DNA of 64,000 nt from Leifsonia williamsii (lineage in GTDB: Bacteria > Actinomycetota > Actinomycetes > Actinomycetales > Microbacteriaceae), in the NCBI RefSeq assembly GCF_030433685.1, contig NZ_JAROCF010000001.1:3472001-3536000 (forward strand). The letters are read 5' to 3'. Under the pieces are notes generated by a model. It worked only from the letters and a program-made list of their open reading frames with translations. It searched no databases and was not told the DNA's origin. Positions 16,695 through 26,582 of this stretch are shown here, piece after piece. A program made the position numbers and the translations under genes. Position 1 is the first letter of the stretch, and each line of letters starts with the position of its first letter.

Positions 16695-18902
16695 ATGGGG
16701 GACATGGACGGCGACAACATCCTCTTGGACAACGGCCTGGCGGGCAGCCTGGGCGGTGACTTCGACGACGACTTCGCGCCGTTCATCTACGAGCCGGACC
16801 CCGCGCTCCCCGACGACCGGTACCTCGACCGCGAGCTGAGCTGGCTGGCGTTCAACCAGCGCGTGCTGGAGCTGGCGGAGGACCCGCTGCTCCCCGTGCT
16901 CGAGCGGGCCAACTTCCTCGCGATCTTCGCGAGCAACCTCGACGAGTTCTTCATGGTCAGGGTCGCGGGCCTCAAGCGGCGCATCGCGACCGGGCTCGCG
17001 GTGCCGACCAACACCGGACGCGCCCCGCAGGAGGTGCTGGCCGACATCTCGCGCATGGCGCACGAGCTCCAGCTGCGGCATGCGAAGGCGTACCGCGAGC
17101 TCGTCCTCCCGGCGCTCGGCGAGGCCGGCATCACCGTCGCCTCGTGGAACGAGCTCGACGAGGGCGACCGCGTGCACCTGCGCGAGGTCTTCTCGCAGCA
17201 GATCTTCCCGGTGCTCATGCCGCTCGCCGTCGACCCGGCCCACCCCTTCCCCTACATCTCGGGGCTCTCGCTCAACCTCTCCATCCGCGTGCGCAACTCC
17301 CGCAGCGGCAAGGAGCAGTTCGCCCGCCTCAAGGTGCCGCAGATGCTGCCGCGGTTCGTCCGCATCGACCAGCGCGAGGCGCTCGGGCAGGTGCGGTTCC
17401 TGCCGCTCGAGGAGCTGATCGCCAACCACCTCGGCGACCTGTTCCCGGGCATGGAGATCCTCGATCACCACGTCTTCCGCGTCACCCGCAACGAAGACGT
17501 CGAGATCGACGAGGACGAGACCGAGAACCTCATCCAGGCGCTCGAGCGCGAGCTGCTGCGCCGCCGGTTCGGGCCGCCGATCCGGTTGGAGGTCACCGAC
17601 GACATGGACGACGTGACCCTCGGCCTGCTGGTGCGCGAGCTCGACGTGACGGAGCAGGAGGTCTACCGCCTCCCCGGCCCGCTCGACCTCGGCGGCCTGT
17701 TCGACCTGGCCAAGATCGACCGGCCCGACCTGCACTATCCGAACCATGTGCCGACCACGGCTCCGCAGCTCATGCCGAGCGAGCCGAACGCGAAGCCCGA
17801 CATCTTCGCGGCCATCGCGCGACAGGACATCCTGCTCCACCATCCGTACGAGTCCTTCGCGACGAGCGTGCAGGCGTTCCTCGAGCAGGCCGCGGCCGAC
17901 CCGCACGTGCTGGCCATCAAGCAGACGCTGTACCGCACCTCCGGCGACAGCCCCATCGTCGAGGCGCTGATCGACGCCGCGGAGGCGGGCAAGCAGGTGC
18001 TCGCCCTCGTCGAGATCAAGGCCCGCTTCGACGAGCAGAACAACATCTCCTGGGCACGCAAGCTCGAGAAGGCCGGCGTGCACGTCGTCTACGGGCTCGT
18101 CGGGCTCAAGACGCACTGCAAGCTGGCGCTCGTCATCCGCGAGGAGAAGGGCGTCCTCAAGCACTACAGCCACATCGGCACGGGCAACTACAACCCCAAG
18201 ACCTCGCGCATCTACGAGGACCTGGGCCTGCTGACCGCCGACGACCAGGTCGGCAAGGACCTGACCCGGCTGTTCAACGAGCTCTCCGGCTACGCCATCG
18301 AGAAGAAGTTCAAGCGGCTCCTCGTCGCGCCGCTGCACCTGCGCAAGGGGCTGCTCAAGCGCATCGACGTGGAGCGGGCGCATGCCGAGGCCGGCCGGCC
18401 CTCCGGCATCCGGATCAAGGTCAACTCCATCGTCGACGAGGCGATCATCGACGCGCTCTACCGGGCGAGCCAGGCCGGCGTGCCGATCGAGCTGTGGGTG
18501 CGCGGCATCTGCGGGCTCGTCCCGGGGCGGGCGGGGCTCTCCGAGAACATCCGCGTGCGCTCGGTGCTCGGGCGGTACCTGGAGCACTCGCGCGTGTTCT
18601 CGTTCGTCAACGACGGCGACCCGCAGGTCTACATCGGCAGCGCCGACATGATGCACCGCAACCTCGACCGCCGGGTGGAGGCGCTGGTGCGGCTCACCGA
18701 CCCCGAGCACCTGGCCGAGCTCGACCGGCTGTTCGACCTCGCCTTCGACGAGCGCACGGCGACGTGGACCCTCGCGGAGGACGGCGTCTGGACCAGGCAC
18801 CACCTCGACGAGTCGGGCAAGCCGCTCACCGATCTGCAGAACAAGCTCATGCAGCAGACCAGCCAGCGGCCGCGCAGCACCCGCACGGGAACCAGGCGGT
18901 GA
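16695..18902 (+). CDS. ppk: polyphosphate kinase 1
   Basis: A 735-residue PPK1 that reversibly makes inorganic polyphosphate from ATP. After an acidic 30-residue lead comes the N domain ([19 protein letters not shown]), the head domain ([22 protein letters not shown]), and the two PLD-like C domains with the autophosphorylated histidine in [14 protein letters not shown] and the second conserved region near [16 protein letters not shown]. The start is ATG 16695 or 16704 (in frame, 9 bp apart); no clear Shine-Dalgarno decides. It overlaps the next gene by 4 nt. The position close to pstSCAB fits a shared phosphate-storage role. Confidence 0.96.
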   Translation: MGDMDGDNILLDNGLAGSLGGDFDDDFAPFIYEPDPALPDDRYLDRELSWLAFNQRVLELAEDPLLPVLERANFLAIFASNLDEFFMVRVAGLKRRIATGLAVPTNTGRAPQEVLADISRMAHELQLRHAKAYRELVLPALGEAGITVASWNELDEGDRVHLREVFSQQIFPVLMPLAVDPAHPFPYISGLSLNLSIRVRNSRSGKEQFARLKVPQMLPRFVRIDQREALGQVRFLPLEELIANHLGDLFPGMEILDHHVFRVTRNEDVEIDEDETENLIQALERELLRRRFGPPIRLEVTDDMDDVTLGLLVRELDVTEQEVYRLPGPLDLGGLFDLAKIDRPDLHYPNHVPTTAPQLMPSEPNAKPDIFAAIARQDILLHHPYESFATSVQAFLEQAAADPHVLAIKQTLYRTSGDSPIVEALIDAAEAGKQVLALVEIKARFDEQNNISWARKLEKAGVHVVYGLVGLKTHCKLALVIREEKGVLKHYSHIGTGNYNPKTSRIYEDLGLLTADDQVGKDLTRLFNELSGYAIEKKFKRLLVAPLHLRKGLLKRIDVERAHAEAGRPSGIRIKVNSIVDEAIIDALYRASQAGVPIELWVRGICGLVPGRAGLSENIRVRSVLGRYLEHSRVFSFVNDGDPQVYIGSADMMHRNLDRRVEALVRLTDPEHLAELDRLFDLAFDERTATWTLAEDGVWTRHHLDESGKPLTDLQNKLMQQTSQRPRSTRTGTRR

Positions 18903-19849
18903 GCCGCGACGTGACCCCGGCCGTCTACGCCGCGGGCGCCCTCTGCTGGCGCGTCGTCGACGACCGCATCGTGGTGCTCGTCGTGCACCGGACCAAATAC
19001 GGCGACGTGACGATCCCCAAGGGCAAGGTCGACGAGGGCGAGACCCTCCCGCAGACGGCCGTGCGCGAGATCGAGGAGGAGACCGGGCTCGGCATCCGGC
19101 TCGGTGTCCCGCTCGGCGTCTCGCGCTACCCGCTCGCCTCCGGCCGCGAGAAGATCGTGCACTTCTGGGCGGCGGAGGTCTCCGACAAGGCGATCGAGCG
19201 CTCCACGTTCGTCCCCAACGCCGAGATCGCCGCCATCGAGTGGGTGACCATCAAGAAGGCGCGCAGCTACCTGACCTACGAGCGCGACGTGGAGATCCTC
19301 GACGCGTTCGACGCGCTCGTCAGGCAGGGCGTCACCTCCACCTTCGCCCTCATCGCGCTGCGTCACGGCAAGGCCGCGCCGCGCGCCGACTGGGACGGCC
19401 CCGACGCCGCCCGCCCGCTGACGGAGCGCGGCGTGCGCCAGTCGGCCTCCGACGTGCCGACCCTCCTCGCCTGGAAGCCGCGCCGCATCATCACGAGCGA
19501 CGCGGTCCGCTGCGTCGCCACCGTCGCCCCTCTGGCCGCCGCGACGGGCATCAAGCCGCAGCGCGAGCACGGCATCAGCCAGGACGCCTACGAGGAGGGC
19601 CGCGGCGAGGTCAGGGACATCGTCGGCAAGCGTGTCCGCTCCCGCAAGACCGCGGTCCTGTGCAGCCACGGCCCGGTGCTCCCCGAGATCCTCCGCGAGA
19701 TCGCGCTCGCGACCGGCACGATGCCCGGCGGCTACCTCAATGACGCCGCCGACCTCGACACCGGCGGCTTCTCCGTCGTCCACCTCTCCGCCACCAACCC
19801 CGCCTCCGGCATCGTCTCGATCGAGACGTACTCGCCGGTCGCGCGCTGA
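18899..19849 (+). CDS. Nudix hydrolase - histidine phosphatase fusion (MutT1-like)
   Basis: A 316-residue two-domain protein. The Nudix box occupies residues 42-64 (GKVDEGETL ... REIEEETGL fits GX5EX7REUXEEXGU). The C-terminal half is a histidine-phosphatase domain with R155-H156-G157 (ALRHGKAAP) and a late catalytic histidine in [10 protein letters not shown]. This matches mycobacterial MutT1, which hydrolyses 8-oxo-(d)GTP and diadenosine polyphosphates and then removes phosphate. The GTG start overlaps the ppk stop by 4 nt (GTGA), so it is coupled to ppk; that pairing is common in Actinobacteria. The substrate in this organism is inferred. Confidence 0.88.
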   Translation: MSRDVTPAVYAAGALCWRVVDDRIVVLVVHRTKYGDVTIPKGKVDEGETLPQTAVREIEEETGLGIRLGVPLGVSRYPLASGREKIVHFWAAEVSDKAIERSTFVPNAEIAAIEWVTIKKARSYLTYERDVEILDAFDALVRQGVTSTFALIALRHGKAAPRADWDGPDAARPLTERGVRQSASDVPTLLAWKPRRIITSDAVRCVATVAPLAAATGIKPQREHGISQDAYEEGRGEVRDIVGKRVRSRKTAVLCSHGPVLPEILREIALATGTMPGGYLNDAADLDTGGFSVVHLSATNPASGIVSIETYSPVAR

Positions 19850-19884
19850 GCACAGGCCGAGCACACCCTTCCGGATCCCCAACC

Positions 19885-19913
19885 CAACACCCGTCGTTAA
19901 CCTCGCGTTTACC
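19885..19913 (+). promoter_or_regulatory. PHO box upstream of pstS
   Basis: Two strong 7-bp units 11 bp apart, GTTAACC (19896) and GTTTACC (19907), preceded at the same 11-bp spacing by a weak CAACACC (19885). This is the layout of PhoP/PhoR/RegX3-type direct repeats, and GTTAACC also occurs in the senX3-phoU region. It lies about 95 bp upstream of the pstS start. Confidence 0.7.
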
Positions 19914-20007
19914 GCTGCGGGGGACGCTGGACAGACACGGTGCATAGCGTCACAGGCGGGTCGCACCGACCCCGTCCTGTTGTTACTGATCCCCGGAAGG
20001 GACAACT

Positions 20008-21102
20008 GTGAAACTGAAGCGTCTTGGCGCTCCTCTGGCCGTTCTGGCCGCTGCCGCCATCTCCCTCACCGCGTGCGCGTCGAACGAGGGCAGCGCCCCG
20101 GCGTCGACGTCCGCCGCTCCGTCGAACCTCTCCGGCACGCTCAACGGCATCGGCTCCTCGGCGCAGGGCGCCGCGCAGACCGTCTGGGCCGCCGGCTTCC
20201 AGGAGGCCAACCCCAAGGTCACCGTCAACTACGACCCGCAGGGCTCCGGCGCCGGTCGCAAGAGCTTCATCTCGGGTGCCGCCGACTTCGCCGGCTCGGA
20301 CGCCGCGCTGAAGGCGGAGGAGCTCTCCTCCACGTTCGCCGGCTGCGCCCCGAGCAGCAAGGGCATCGACCTCCCGGTCTACATCTCCCCGATCGCCATC
20401 GCGTACAACGTCGACGGCGTCAAGGACCTGAAGCTGGACGCCGCGACCATCGCGGGCATCTTCTCGGGCAAGATCACCACCTGGGACGACGCGAAGATCA
20501 AGGACCAGAACAAGGACGCGTCGCTGCCGTCGGCCCCGATCACCGTCGTGCACCGCTCCGACGACTCGGGCACCACGCAGAACTTCACCGAGTACCTCGC
20601 GGCCAACGCGGCGGACGTCTGGACGGCCCCGGCCTCCCAGACCTTCCCGTTCCAGGTCGGTGACGCGGCGAAGGGCACCTCGGGTGTCGCCGACGCCACG
20701 AAGAACGCCAAGAACTCGATCACGTACATCGACGAGTCGGGCTCGGCCGGTCTCTCCATCGCGCAGCTGAAGGTCGGCGACGAGTACACCAAGCTCAGCG
20801 CCGACGGCGCCGCCGCTGTCGTGGCCGCCTCCCCGATCGCCGACGGCCGTGAGGCCAACGACCTCGCCATCGCGATCGACCGCAAGGCGACCAACAAGGG
20901 CGACTGGCCGCTGGTCCTCGTCTCCTACATCGTCGCCTGCCAGGAGTACAAGGACGCAGCCAAGGCGGACCTCGTGAAGGGCTACGTCGACTACATCATC
21001 AGCGAGGACGCTCAGAAGGCCGCCGCCGAGCAGGCCGGCTCCGCGCCCCTCGCCAGCGACCTCGCCTCCAAGGTGAAGGACGCTGTCGCCAGCATCAAGT
21101 AA
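20008..21102 (+). CDS. pstS: phosphate ABC transporter substrate-binding lipoprotein
   Basis: A 364-residue high-affinity phosphate-binding lipoprotein. Signal peptide with lipobox LTAC (cysteine near residue 23), then SGTLNGIGSSAQGAAQTVWAAGF, the phosphate-binding region GSGAGRKSF and FAGSDAAL, and the downstream HRSDDSGTTQNFTEYL segment, all classical PstS features. The GTG start is preceded by GGAAGGGAC about 5 nt upstream. It is the first gene of pstSCAB and has a PHO box upstream, so induction under phosphate starvation by SenX3-RegX3 is expected. Confidence 0.97.
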   Translation: MKLKRLGAPLAVLAAAAISLTACASNEGSAPASTSAAPSNLSGTLNGIGSSAQGAAQTVWAAGFQEANPKVTVNYDPQGSGAGRKSFISGAADFAGSDAALKAEELSSTFAGCAPSSKGIDLPVYISPIAIAYNVDGVKDLKLDAATIAGIFSGKITTWDDAKIKDQNKDASLPSAPITVVHRSDDSGTTQNFTEYLAANAADVWTAPASQTFPFQVGDAAKGTSGVADATKNAKNSITYIDESGSAGLSIAQLKVGDEYTKLSADGAAAVVAASPIADGREANDLAIAIDRKATNKGDWPLVLVSYIVACQEYKDAAKADLVKGYVDYIISEDAQKAAAEQAGSAPLASDLASKVKDAVASIK

Positions 21103-21224
21103 CACCCCGGCGCCCGCTCGGCCTGGGCTGCTCGTCAGCCCGGGCCGAGCGGTGCGTCACCCCCTCACCCGCCGCCGCGGGAACACCCGATGAGAGGCAC
21201 TGACGTGAAGAAGGACCAGCAGGC

Positions 21225-22181
21225 ATGACCGCCGGAACCGTAGGAACCGTAGGAGCCATCCGCCCCAAGGCGAAGGTCCGCCTCGGCGACCGCGTCTTCT
21301 CCACCGCCTCCATCGTCGCCGGATCGCTGATCCTCGCGACGCTCGCCGCCGTCGCCCTCTTCCTGGTCGTGCAGAGCATCCCCGCCGTGTTCGCGGGCGA
21401 GGGCGAACTGCCCAACCAGGCCACGAACTTCTGGTCGTGGGTCTGGCCGCTGGTCTTCGGCACCATCTGGGCCGCCATCCTCGCGCTCCTCGTCGCGACG
21501 CCGCTGTCGCTGGGCATCGCCCTCTTCATCTCGCACTTCGCCCCGCGCCGCGTCGCGCAGGGCCTCGGCTACGTGATCGACCTGCTGGCCGCGGTGCCGT
21601 CGGTCGTCTTCGGCCTCTGGGGCATCGCCACCCTCGCCCCGTTCGTCCAGCCGTTCTACGCCTGGCTCGGCGCGAACGTCGGCTGGTTCCCGCTCTTCGC
21701 TCCCCCGGTCTCCGGCACCGGCCGCACCATCCTGACCGCGGCCCTCGTGCTCGCCGTCATGGTCATCCCGATCATGACCGCCATCTGCCGCGAGATCTTC
21801 CTGCAGACGCCGCGTCTCCACGAGGAGGCCGCGCTCGCCCTGGGCGCAACCCGCTGGGAGATGATCAAGATGGCCGTGCTGCCCTTCGCCCGCAGCGGCA
21901 TCGTGTCGGCGATCATGCTCGGCCTCGGCCGCGCGCTCGGCGAGACGCTCGCCATCGCGATGGTGCTCTCGCCCGCCCTGATCGTGAAGCTGCCGATCCT
22001 GCAGGCCCAGAGCCCGAACACGATCGCGGCCAACATCGCCCTCCAGTTCCCCGAGGCCACCGGCGTCGGCGTGAACGCGCTCGTGGCCTCCGGCCTCGTG
22101 CTCTTCGTGGTGACGCTGCTGATCAACATGCTCGCGCGCTACATCGTCAACCGTCGCAAGGCCTTCTCGGGAGCCAACTGA
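21225..22181 (+). CDS. pstC: phosphate ABC transporter permease PstC
   Basis: A 318-residue membrane permease with six predicted helices. The EAA loop shows as HEEAALALGATRWEMIKMAVLPFARSG, as usual for PstC. It starts at ATG 21225, 122 bp after pstS. The N-terminal 20 residues are a low-complexity Gly/Thr/Val stretch before the first helix. Its last base overlaps the ATG of pstA (TGATG), giving translational coupling. Confidence 0.96.
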   Translation: MTAGTVGTVGAIRPKAKVRLGDRVFSTASIVAGSLILATLAAVALFLVVQSIPAVFAGEGELPNQATNFWSWVWPLVFGTIWAAILALLVATPLSLGIALFISHFAPRRVAQGLGYVIDLLAAVPSVVFGLWGIATLAPFVQPFYAWLGANVGWFPLFAPPVSGTGRTILTAALVLAVMVIPIMTAICREIFLQTPRLHEEAALALGATRWEMIKMAVLPFARSGIVSAIMLGLGRALGETLAIAMVLSPALIVKLPILQAQSPNTIAANIALQFPEATGVGVNALVASGLVLFVVTLLINMLARYIVNRRKAFSGAN

Positions 22182-23278
22182 TGACCGCCACGACCACCGC
22201 CGCAGCGCCCGCCCGGCCGCTCGCCAACTCGTACACCGCCGGCAAGCTCCCGCGCTGGACGCCGTGGGTCATGCTCGTCGGCTCCTGGGCCGTCTTCGCC
22301 GCGATCTTCGCCATCCTGGCCGCCAGCAAGGCGACGGAGGGCTTCAACATCGTCGGCGCCGTGTTCTTCGGGACCGTGCTGTTCGACGTCGCGATCTACA
22401 CCACGTCCCTGCTGGTCGAAGGTCCGCGCAAGGCCATGGACCGGCTGATCACCTCGCTCGTCGCCACCGCCTTCATCGTGGCGCTGCTCCCCTTGATCTC
22501 GCTCGGCTGGACCGTCGTCGTGCAGGGCCTCGCCCGCTTCGACATCGACTTCTTCAGCCAGTCGATGCGCAACGTGATCGGAGCGGGTGGAGGCGCATTG
22601 CACGCCATCGTCGGCACGCTCGAGATCACCCTCATGGCGGCGCTCATCTCGGTGCCGATCGGCCTGCTGACCTCGATCTACCTGGTCGAGTACGGCCGCG
22701 GGATGCTCGCCCGCGGCATCACCTTCTTCGTCGACGTCATGACCGGCATCCCGTCGATCGTCGCCGGCCTCTTCGCCTTCGCCCTGTTCTCGCTGTTCTT
22801 CGGGCCCGGCATCCGCAACGGCTTCATGGGCGCGATCGCGCTCTCGGTGCTGATGATCCCGGTCGTGGTGCGCTCGAGCGAGGAGATCCTGCGCATCGTC
22901 CCGAACGAGCTGCGCGAGGCCTCCCTCGCCCTCGGCGTGCCGAAGTGGCTGACCGTGCTCAAGGTCGTGCTCCCCACCTCCCTCGCGGGTCTCGTCACGG
23001 GCGTCATGCTCGCGATCGCCCGCGTCATCGGTGAGACGGCGCCGCTGCTGATCGTCGCCGGCTTCACCACGAGCATGAACTACGACCTCTTCAACGACCG
23101 GATGATGACCCTCCCCGTCTTCGTGTACACGCAGTACACGCAGGCGGCCGGCCTGCACGCGCAGGACTCGATCGACCGCGCCTGGACCGGCGCGCTCGCC
23201 CTGATCATCATCGTGATGCTGCTCAACCTCATCGGCCGGATCATCGCCAAGGCCTTCGCCCCCAAGTACGGCCGCTGA
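22181..23278 (+). CDS. pstA: phosphate ABC transporter permease PstA
   Basis: A 365-residue permease, longer than E. coli PstA because of an N-terminal cytoplasmic segment (about 35 residues) and two extra N-terminal helices before the six-helix core. The EAA loop reads [27 protein letters not shown]. It pairs with PstC to form the phosphate channel. The start ATG 22181 overlaps the pstC stop by one base. A second conserved region, [11 protein letters not shown], is present near residue 285. Confidence 0.96.
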   Translation: MTATTTAAAPARPLANSYTAGKLPRWTPWVMLVGSWAVFAAIFAILAASKATEGFNIVGAVFFGTVLFDVAIYTTSLLVEGPRKAMDRLITSLVATAFIVALLPLISLGWTVVVQGLARFDIDFFSQSMRNVIGAGGGALHAIVGTLEITLMAALISVPIGLLTSIYLVEYGRGMLARGITFFVDVMTGIPSIVAGLFAFALFSLFFGPGIRNGFMGAIALSVLMIPVVVRSSEEILRIVPNELREASLALGVPKWLTVLKVVLPTSLAGLVTGVMLAIARVIGETAPLLIVAGFTTSMNYDLFNDRMMTLPVFVYTQYTQAAGLHAQDSIDRAWTGALALIIIVMLLNLIGRIIAKAFAPKYGR

Positions 23279-23331
23279 GCCGGCACCCCGACGCCCCACG
23301 AGCCACCCGACGGCCCAGACAAGGAACTCAC

Positions 23332-24111
23332 GTGTCCAAGCGAATCGAAGTCAACGACCTCAACGTCTACTACGGCGACTTCCGCGCCGTGGAGGGCGTC
23401 TCCCTCACCATCGAACCCCGTACCGTCACCGCCTTCATCGGCCCGTCGGGCTGCGGCAAGTCGACCTTCCTGCGCACTCTCAACCGCATGCACGAGGTCA
23501 TCCCCGGCGCCTACGTGGAGGGTGAGGTGCTGATCGACGGCAACAACCTCTACGGCACGGGCGTCGACCCGGTGCTCGTGCGCCGCCAGGTCGGCATGGT
23601 GTTCCAGCGGCCGAACCCGTTCCCCACCATGAGCATCCGCGAGAACGTGCTGGCCGGCGTGAAGCTCAACAACCGCCGCATGTCGAAAAGCGACTCCGAC
23701 GACCTGGTGGAGAAGTCCCTCCAGGGCGCGAACCTGTGGAACGAGGTCAAGGACCGGCTCAACCTCCCCGGCTCCGGCCTCTCGGGCGGCCAGCAGCAGC
23801 GCCTCTGCATCGCGCGCGCCATCGCCGTCTCCCCCGACGTTCTGCTGATGGACGAGCCGTGCTCGGCCCTCGACCCGATCTCGACGCTCGCGATCGAGGA
23901 CCTCATCGAGGAGCTCAAGAACGACTACACCATCGTCATCGTGACCCACAACATGCAGCAGGCGAGCCGCGTCTCCGATCGGACCGCGTTCTTCAACATC
24001 GCGGGCACCGGCAAGCCGGGCAAGCTCATCGAGTACAACGACACCAACCTGATCTTCTCGAAGCCGAACGTGCAGGCCACCGAGGACTACGTCTCCGGCC
24101 GCTTCGGTTGA
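23332..24111 (+). CDS. pstB: phosphate ABC transporter ATPase PstB
   Basis: A 259-residue ABC ATPase. Walker [10 protein letters not shown], the PstB-specific QRPNPFP ([13 protein letters not shown]), the signature [14 protein letters not shown], Walker [14 protein letters not shown] and the switch histidine in [10 protein letters not shown] are all present. The GTG start at 23332 has AAGGA 8 nt upstream. No phoU follows, unlike in enterobacteria; instead the long palindromic repeat at 24130-24198 ends the operon. Confidence 0.97.
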   Translation: MSKRIEVNDLNVYYGDFRAVEGVSLTIEPRTVTAFIGPSGCGKSTFLRTLNRMHEVIPGAYVEGEVLIDGNNLYGTGVDPVLVRRQVGMVFQRPNPFPTMSIRENVLAGVKLNNRRMSKSDSDDLVEKSLQGANLWNEVKDRLNLPGSGLSGGQQQRLCIARAIAVSPDVLLMDEPCSALDPISTLAIEDLIEELKNDYTIVIVTHNMQQASRVSDRTAFFNIAGTGKPGKLIEYNDTNLIFSKPNVQATEDYVSGRFG

Positions 24112-24129
24112 TCGCTCCCCCGGCCGGGT

Positions 24130-24198
24130 AACCGCCGAGTACGCAGAAAGTGCGCGGATTCGCTTCGAGTCCGCGCACTTTCTGCGTACTCGGGGGTT
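24130..24198. repeat. long palindromic repeat, copy 2 (terminator-like)
   Basis: Same element as at 6542-6616: the internal 29 bp of each arm and the 11-nt loop are identical apart from one base in the outer right arm (CGGGGG in place of CGGCGG). It sits between the convergent pstB and rskA genes, 18 bp after the pstB stop, and should terminate both. Confidence 0.9.
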
Positions 24199-24210
24199 GG
24201 AGACCGGGAG

Positions 24211-24972
24211 TCAGGAGGGGATGGCGACGATCGGGTCGGTCGTGGGGCGGTCGGAGCCGCCGCGCGGCTCCACCGTGACGCCGACCGTGGCGCCCGGGGT
24301 CATCTCGCCGGTCAGGACGCGCCATGCCGCACCCGAGTCGCCCGGCGTCATGGTGCCGGCGGGAGTCGCGGTGCCGCTGTCGATGTACCAGAGCTCGTAG
24401 ACCTTGCCCTCTGCGAGCTGCGGCAGGTCCGTAGCGATAAGAGCGGACTTCTGGAGGTCGGCCGACCACACGAGTGTGGCCGAGCCTCCTCCGGCCACCT
24501 CCGCCGTCGACCGCTGCACATCCGAGGCGGCGTTCAGCTGGGCGAGCGCGGAGGCCTGCTGCTGCTGATAGGAGTTGCCGCCCGCCAGCACGCTGCCGAC
24601 GAACGCACCGCCGATGAAGATCACGACCGCAGCGCCCACCGCGGTGAGGATGGCGGCGGGGCGGGAGAACCAGCGCCGGCGGGCCCGGCGCTCGGCGGGG
24701 CCGGGGGCCGCGGGGGTGGGTGCGGGCGCGGCGGAGTCCGGCACAGCCTCCGCAGACGGCACCGCCTCGGCAGATGGCGATGCCTCCGCGGGCAGCTGCG
24801 GCATCGAGGCGAGCTGTGCGAACAGCGCGGCTTTCAGCTCGGGCCGGGGTTCGACCGGCTCCGCGGCGAGCGCGAGCTCGGCGGCCACGGCCTCGAAGTC
24901 GTCGGCCTCCCGCTCGTCCCTGGCGCCGAGGGCGCGGCCCAGACGGGTCTCCTCGTTGCGGTCATCGCTCAT
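24211..24972 (-). CDS. rskA: anti-sigma-K factor RskA-like
   Basis: A 253-residue membrane anti-sigma factor. The N-terminal cytoplasmic part (1-125) is acidic and Ala/Glu-rich with a short sigma-binding-like helix; one transmembrane helix follows (about 132-155, AAILTAVGAAVVIFIGGAFV), then an extracytoplasmic RskA domain with LPQLAEGKVYELWYID and a late TVEPRGGSDRPT, both typical of the family. The ATG overlaps the sigK stop (ATGA). The N-terminal region looks shorter than in mycobacterial RskA, and no zinc-binding H-x3-C-x2-C motif is present, as expected of this class. It should hold SigK at the membrane until proteolysis. Confidence 0.88.
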   Translation of the reverse strand: MSDDRNEETRLGRALGARDEREADDFEAVAAELALAAEPVEPRPELKAALFAQLASMPQLPAEASPSAEAVPSAEAVPDSAAPAPTPAAPGPAERRARRRWFSRPAAILTAVGAAVVIFIGGAFVGSVLAGGNSYQQQQASALAQLNAASDVQRSTAEVAGGGSATLVWSADLQKSALIATDLPQLAEGKVYELWYIDSGTATPAGTMTPGDSGAAWRVLTGEMTPGATVGVTVEPRGGSDRPTTDPIVAIPS

Positions 24973-25526
24973 CTCGTCACCCCCAATTCCTCACGCAGCC
25001 GTATCATCGCATCGCGCAGCCGTGTCTTCGCTGTGCCCAGTGGGATGCCGAGCCTGGCCGCGACCTCGCTCTGGCTGAGCCCGCCGTAGTAGGCGAGCGC
25101 GACGGCCTCCCGCTGCTGCTCGCTCAGCACCGCCATCGCACCCTCCACCCGCTCGTGCTCGACCCGCACCTCGACCGTCTCCGCGACCTCGTCGTATGCG
25201 GTCGGGAGGTCGCGGACGCCCACCACCGCGTCCCGGTCGTGCGCCGCCTGCGACGCACGGACCCGGTCGATGGCGCGGCGGTGGGCCATGGTCAGGATCC
25301 ACGTGAGCGCTCGTCCCCTATTCGGATCGAAGCGCGCAGCGGATTGCCACGCCTCCAGGAACACCTCCTGTGCGACCTCCTCGGACTGCGCGGCGTCGAT
25401 GAGGATGCGGCGGATCAGGCCGAGGACGCGGGAGGCTGTGCGGTCGTAGAACTCCGAGAAGGCCCGCTGGTCGCCGGAGGCGGTCGCCGTCAGCAGGGCG
25501 TCGAGGTCGACGGTGGCGTCGTCCAC
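24969..25526 (-). CDS. sigK: extracytoplasmic-function RNA polymerase sigma factor, SigK family
   Basis: A 185-residue ECF sigma factor with sigma-2 (about 25-90, FSEFYDRTASRVLGLI ... SEEVAQEVFLEAWQSAARFDPNRG, then ALTWILTMAHRRAIDRVR) and sigma-4 (about 125-178, LSEQQREAVALAYYGGLSQSEVAARLGIPLGTAKTRLRDAMIRLR). It is coupled to rskA by a 4-nt overlap. In mycobacteria SigK controls secreted antigens and its own operon; the regulon here is unknown. The 256 bp upstream to the next gene hold a GC-rich stretch with small dyads but no box I can assign. Confidence 0.9.
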   Translation of the reverse strand: MDDATVDLDALLTATASGDQRAFSEFYDRTASRVLGLIRRILIDAAQSEEVAQEVFLEAWQSAARFDPNRGRALTWILTMAHRRAIDRVRASQAAHDRDAVVGVRDLPTAYDEVAETVEVRVEHERVEGAMAVLSEQQREAVALAYYGGLSQSEVAARLGIPLGTAKTRLRDAMIRLREELGVTR

Positions 25527-25782
25527 GTCGTCTCCGCTCGTCGGATGGGCCGGCGCCGCGGTACGAGACCGCCGGGCCGGGCATGAAAGTGCCGGGCCGC
25601 AGAAACGCCTCTCGGCGCGAGGCCGCTCGGAGCGGCAAGTTTTGGAGCCCGGGGTTACTGCGGCCCGGCTCCATCAATAGTACAGGAGCGGTCGGCGGGG
25701 TCCACGGCGTGGCGTTCGCGAGGGGAGAACGCCGAGTCGCCATCCGGGGTTGACCTCCTCGTCGGACGGGCGGAGGGGCGCA

Positions 25783-26412
25783 TCAGTCGAGCGAGTCCGA
25801 GCGCCACAGCCGGGCGCACGCGGTGAGCTCCTCCGCGAACCGGGTGAACCGCAGCGCACGAGTGGTGAGCTCGCTCGCGCGGTCGGAGTCGAGCGTGTCG
25901 CGGTCGTCGGCCACCGACGCCGCCCCGGCCGCAGCCACCCGGCAGAACGCGGCGGCCCGGTCGAGCGCGACGGCGAAGTCGCCCTCGAACAGCCCGCGCA
26001 GGATCGTGTCGGCGAGCGCGGTGATCTCCGCCGGCCCGGTCGGGTTCGGCGCCCCGGCGACCACGGTGTCGATGGAGGACAGCACCTCCGAGCCGCGCTG
26101 ATACAGGTACGCGGTCCCCTCGGCGTCCTGCCGGATGAGCAGCCGGAGCAGGTAGATCCGCCACAGCGCGCCGGGGAGGCTCTTGGCGTTGGACCGCGAC
26201 CACAGCTCGGCGATGGCGTCGATGCCGTGCTGATCGGTGTACGCGACGAGCCGGTCGACGATCTCCGAGTCGGGGTTCTCACGCACGCGCGCGAGCAGCG
26301 CCCGCGCGGTCTCGTGCGCGACCCGGCTGATCTGCGCCGGATCCTCCCCGCCCAGGAAGGCCTCGAACATCCCGCCGGGAAACAGCGTCGGCTTGTGGAA
26401 ACGGTCAGGCAT
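25783..26412 (-). CDS. conserved hypothetical protein (209 residues)
   Basis: Soluble, mostly helical protein beginning MPDRFHKPTLFPGGMFEAFL. It is rich in Ala, Leu, Arg and Asp, with no signal peptide, membrane segment or catalytic motif visible. Proteins of this type in Microbacteriaceae are sometimes labelled as RNA polymerase-related, but nothing in this sequence supports that. It runs away from tRNA-Lys (promoter region shared, 65 bp apart) and is followed by the sigK upstream region. Start ATG 26412 fits the conserved N-terminus. Function not recognised. Confidence 0.75.
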   Translation of the reverse strand: MPDRFHKPTLFPGGMFEAFLGGEDPAQISRVAHETARALLARVRENPDSEIVDRLVAYTDQHGIDAIAELWSRSNAKSLPGALWRIYLLRLLIRQDAEGTAYLYQRGSEVLSSIDTVVAGAPNPTGPAEITALADTILRGLFEGDFAVALDRAAAFCRVAAAGAASVADDRDTLDSDRASELTTRALRFTRFAEELTACARLWRSDSLD

Positions 26413-26477
26413 TCCCCCATTCTCCCCCGATCCGGCGCGGAGCGGAGCGACGACGATCCACGATAGATTGGAGACGA

Positions 26478-26550
26478 GGGCCTCTAGCTCAGTCGGTAGA
26501 GCATCGGACTTTTAATCCGCGGGTCGTGGGTTCGAGCCCCACGGGGCCCA
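26478..26550 (+). tRNA. tRNA-Lys (anticodon TTT)
   Basis: A 73-nt cloverleaf: acceptor GGGCCTC pairing with GGGGCCC (one T-G wobble), D stem GCTC/GAGC, anticodon loop CTTTTAA with TTT, and T arm GTGGG-TTCGAGC-CCCAC. The discriminator is A; CCA is not encoded (the next bases are CCT). Confidence 0.97.
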
Positions 26551-26582
26551 CCTCGCGAACGCACCGCCGGTAGCGTGAGCAC

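Noticed and set aside
25527..25782. Possible leader RNA or riboswitch upstream of sigK
   Set aside because: Contains several short GC dyads but no conserved motif of any riboswitch class I can recall.
26528..26552. Attachment site formed by the tRNA-Lys 3' end
   Set aside because: No direct repeat of the tRNA 3' end was noticed elsewhere in the window and no integrase gene is present.
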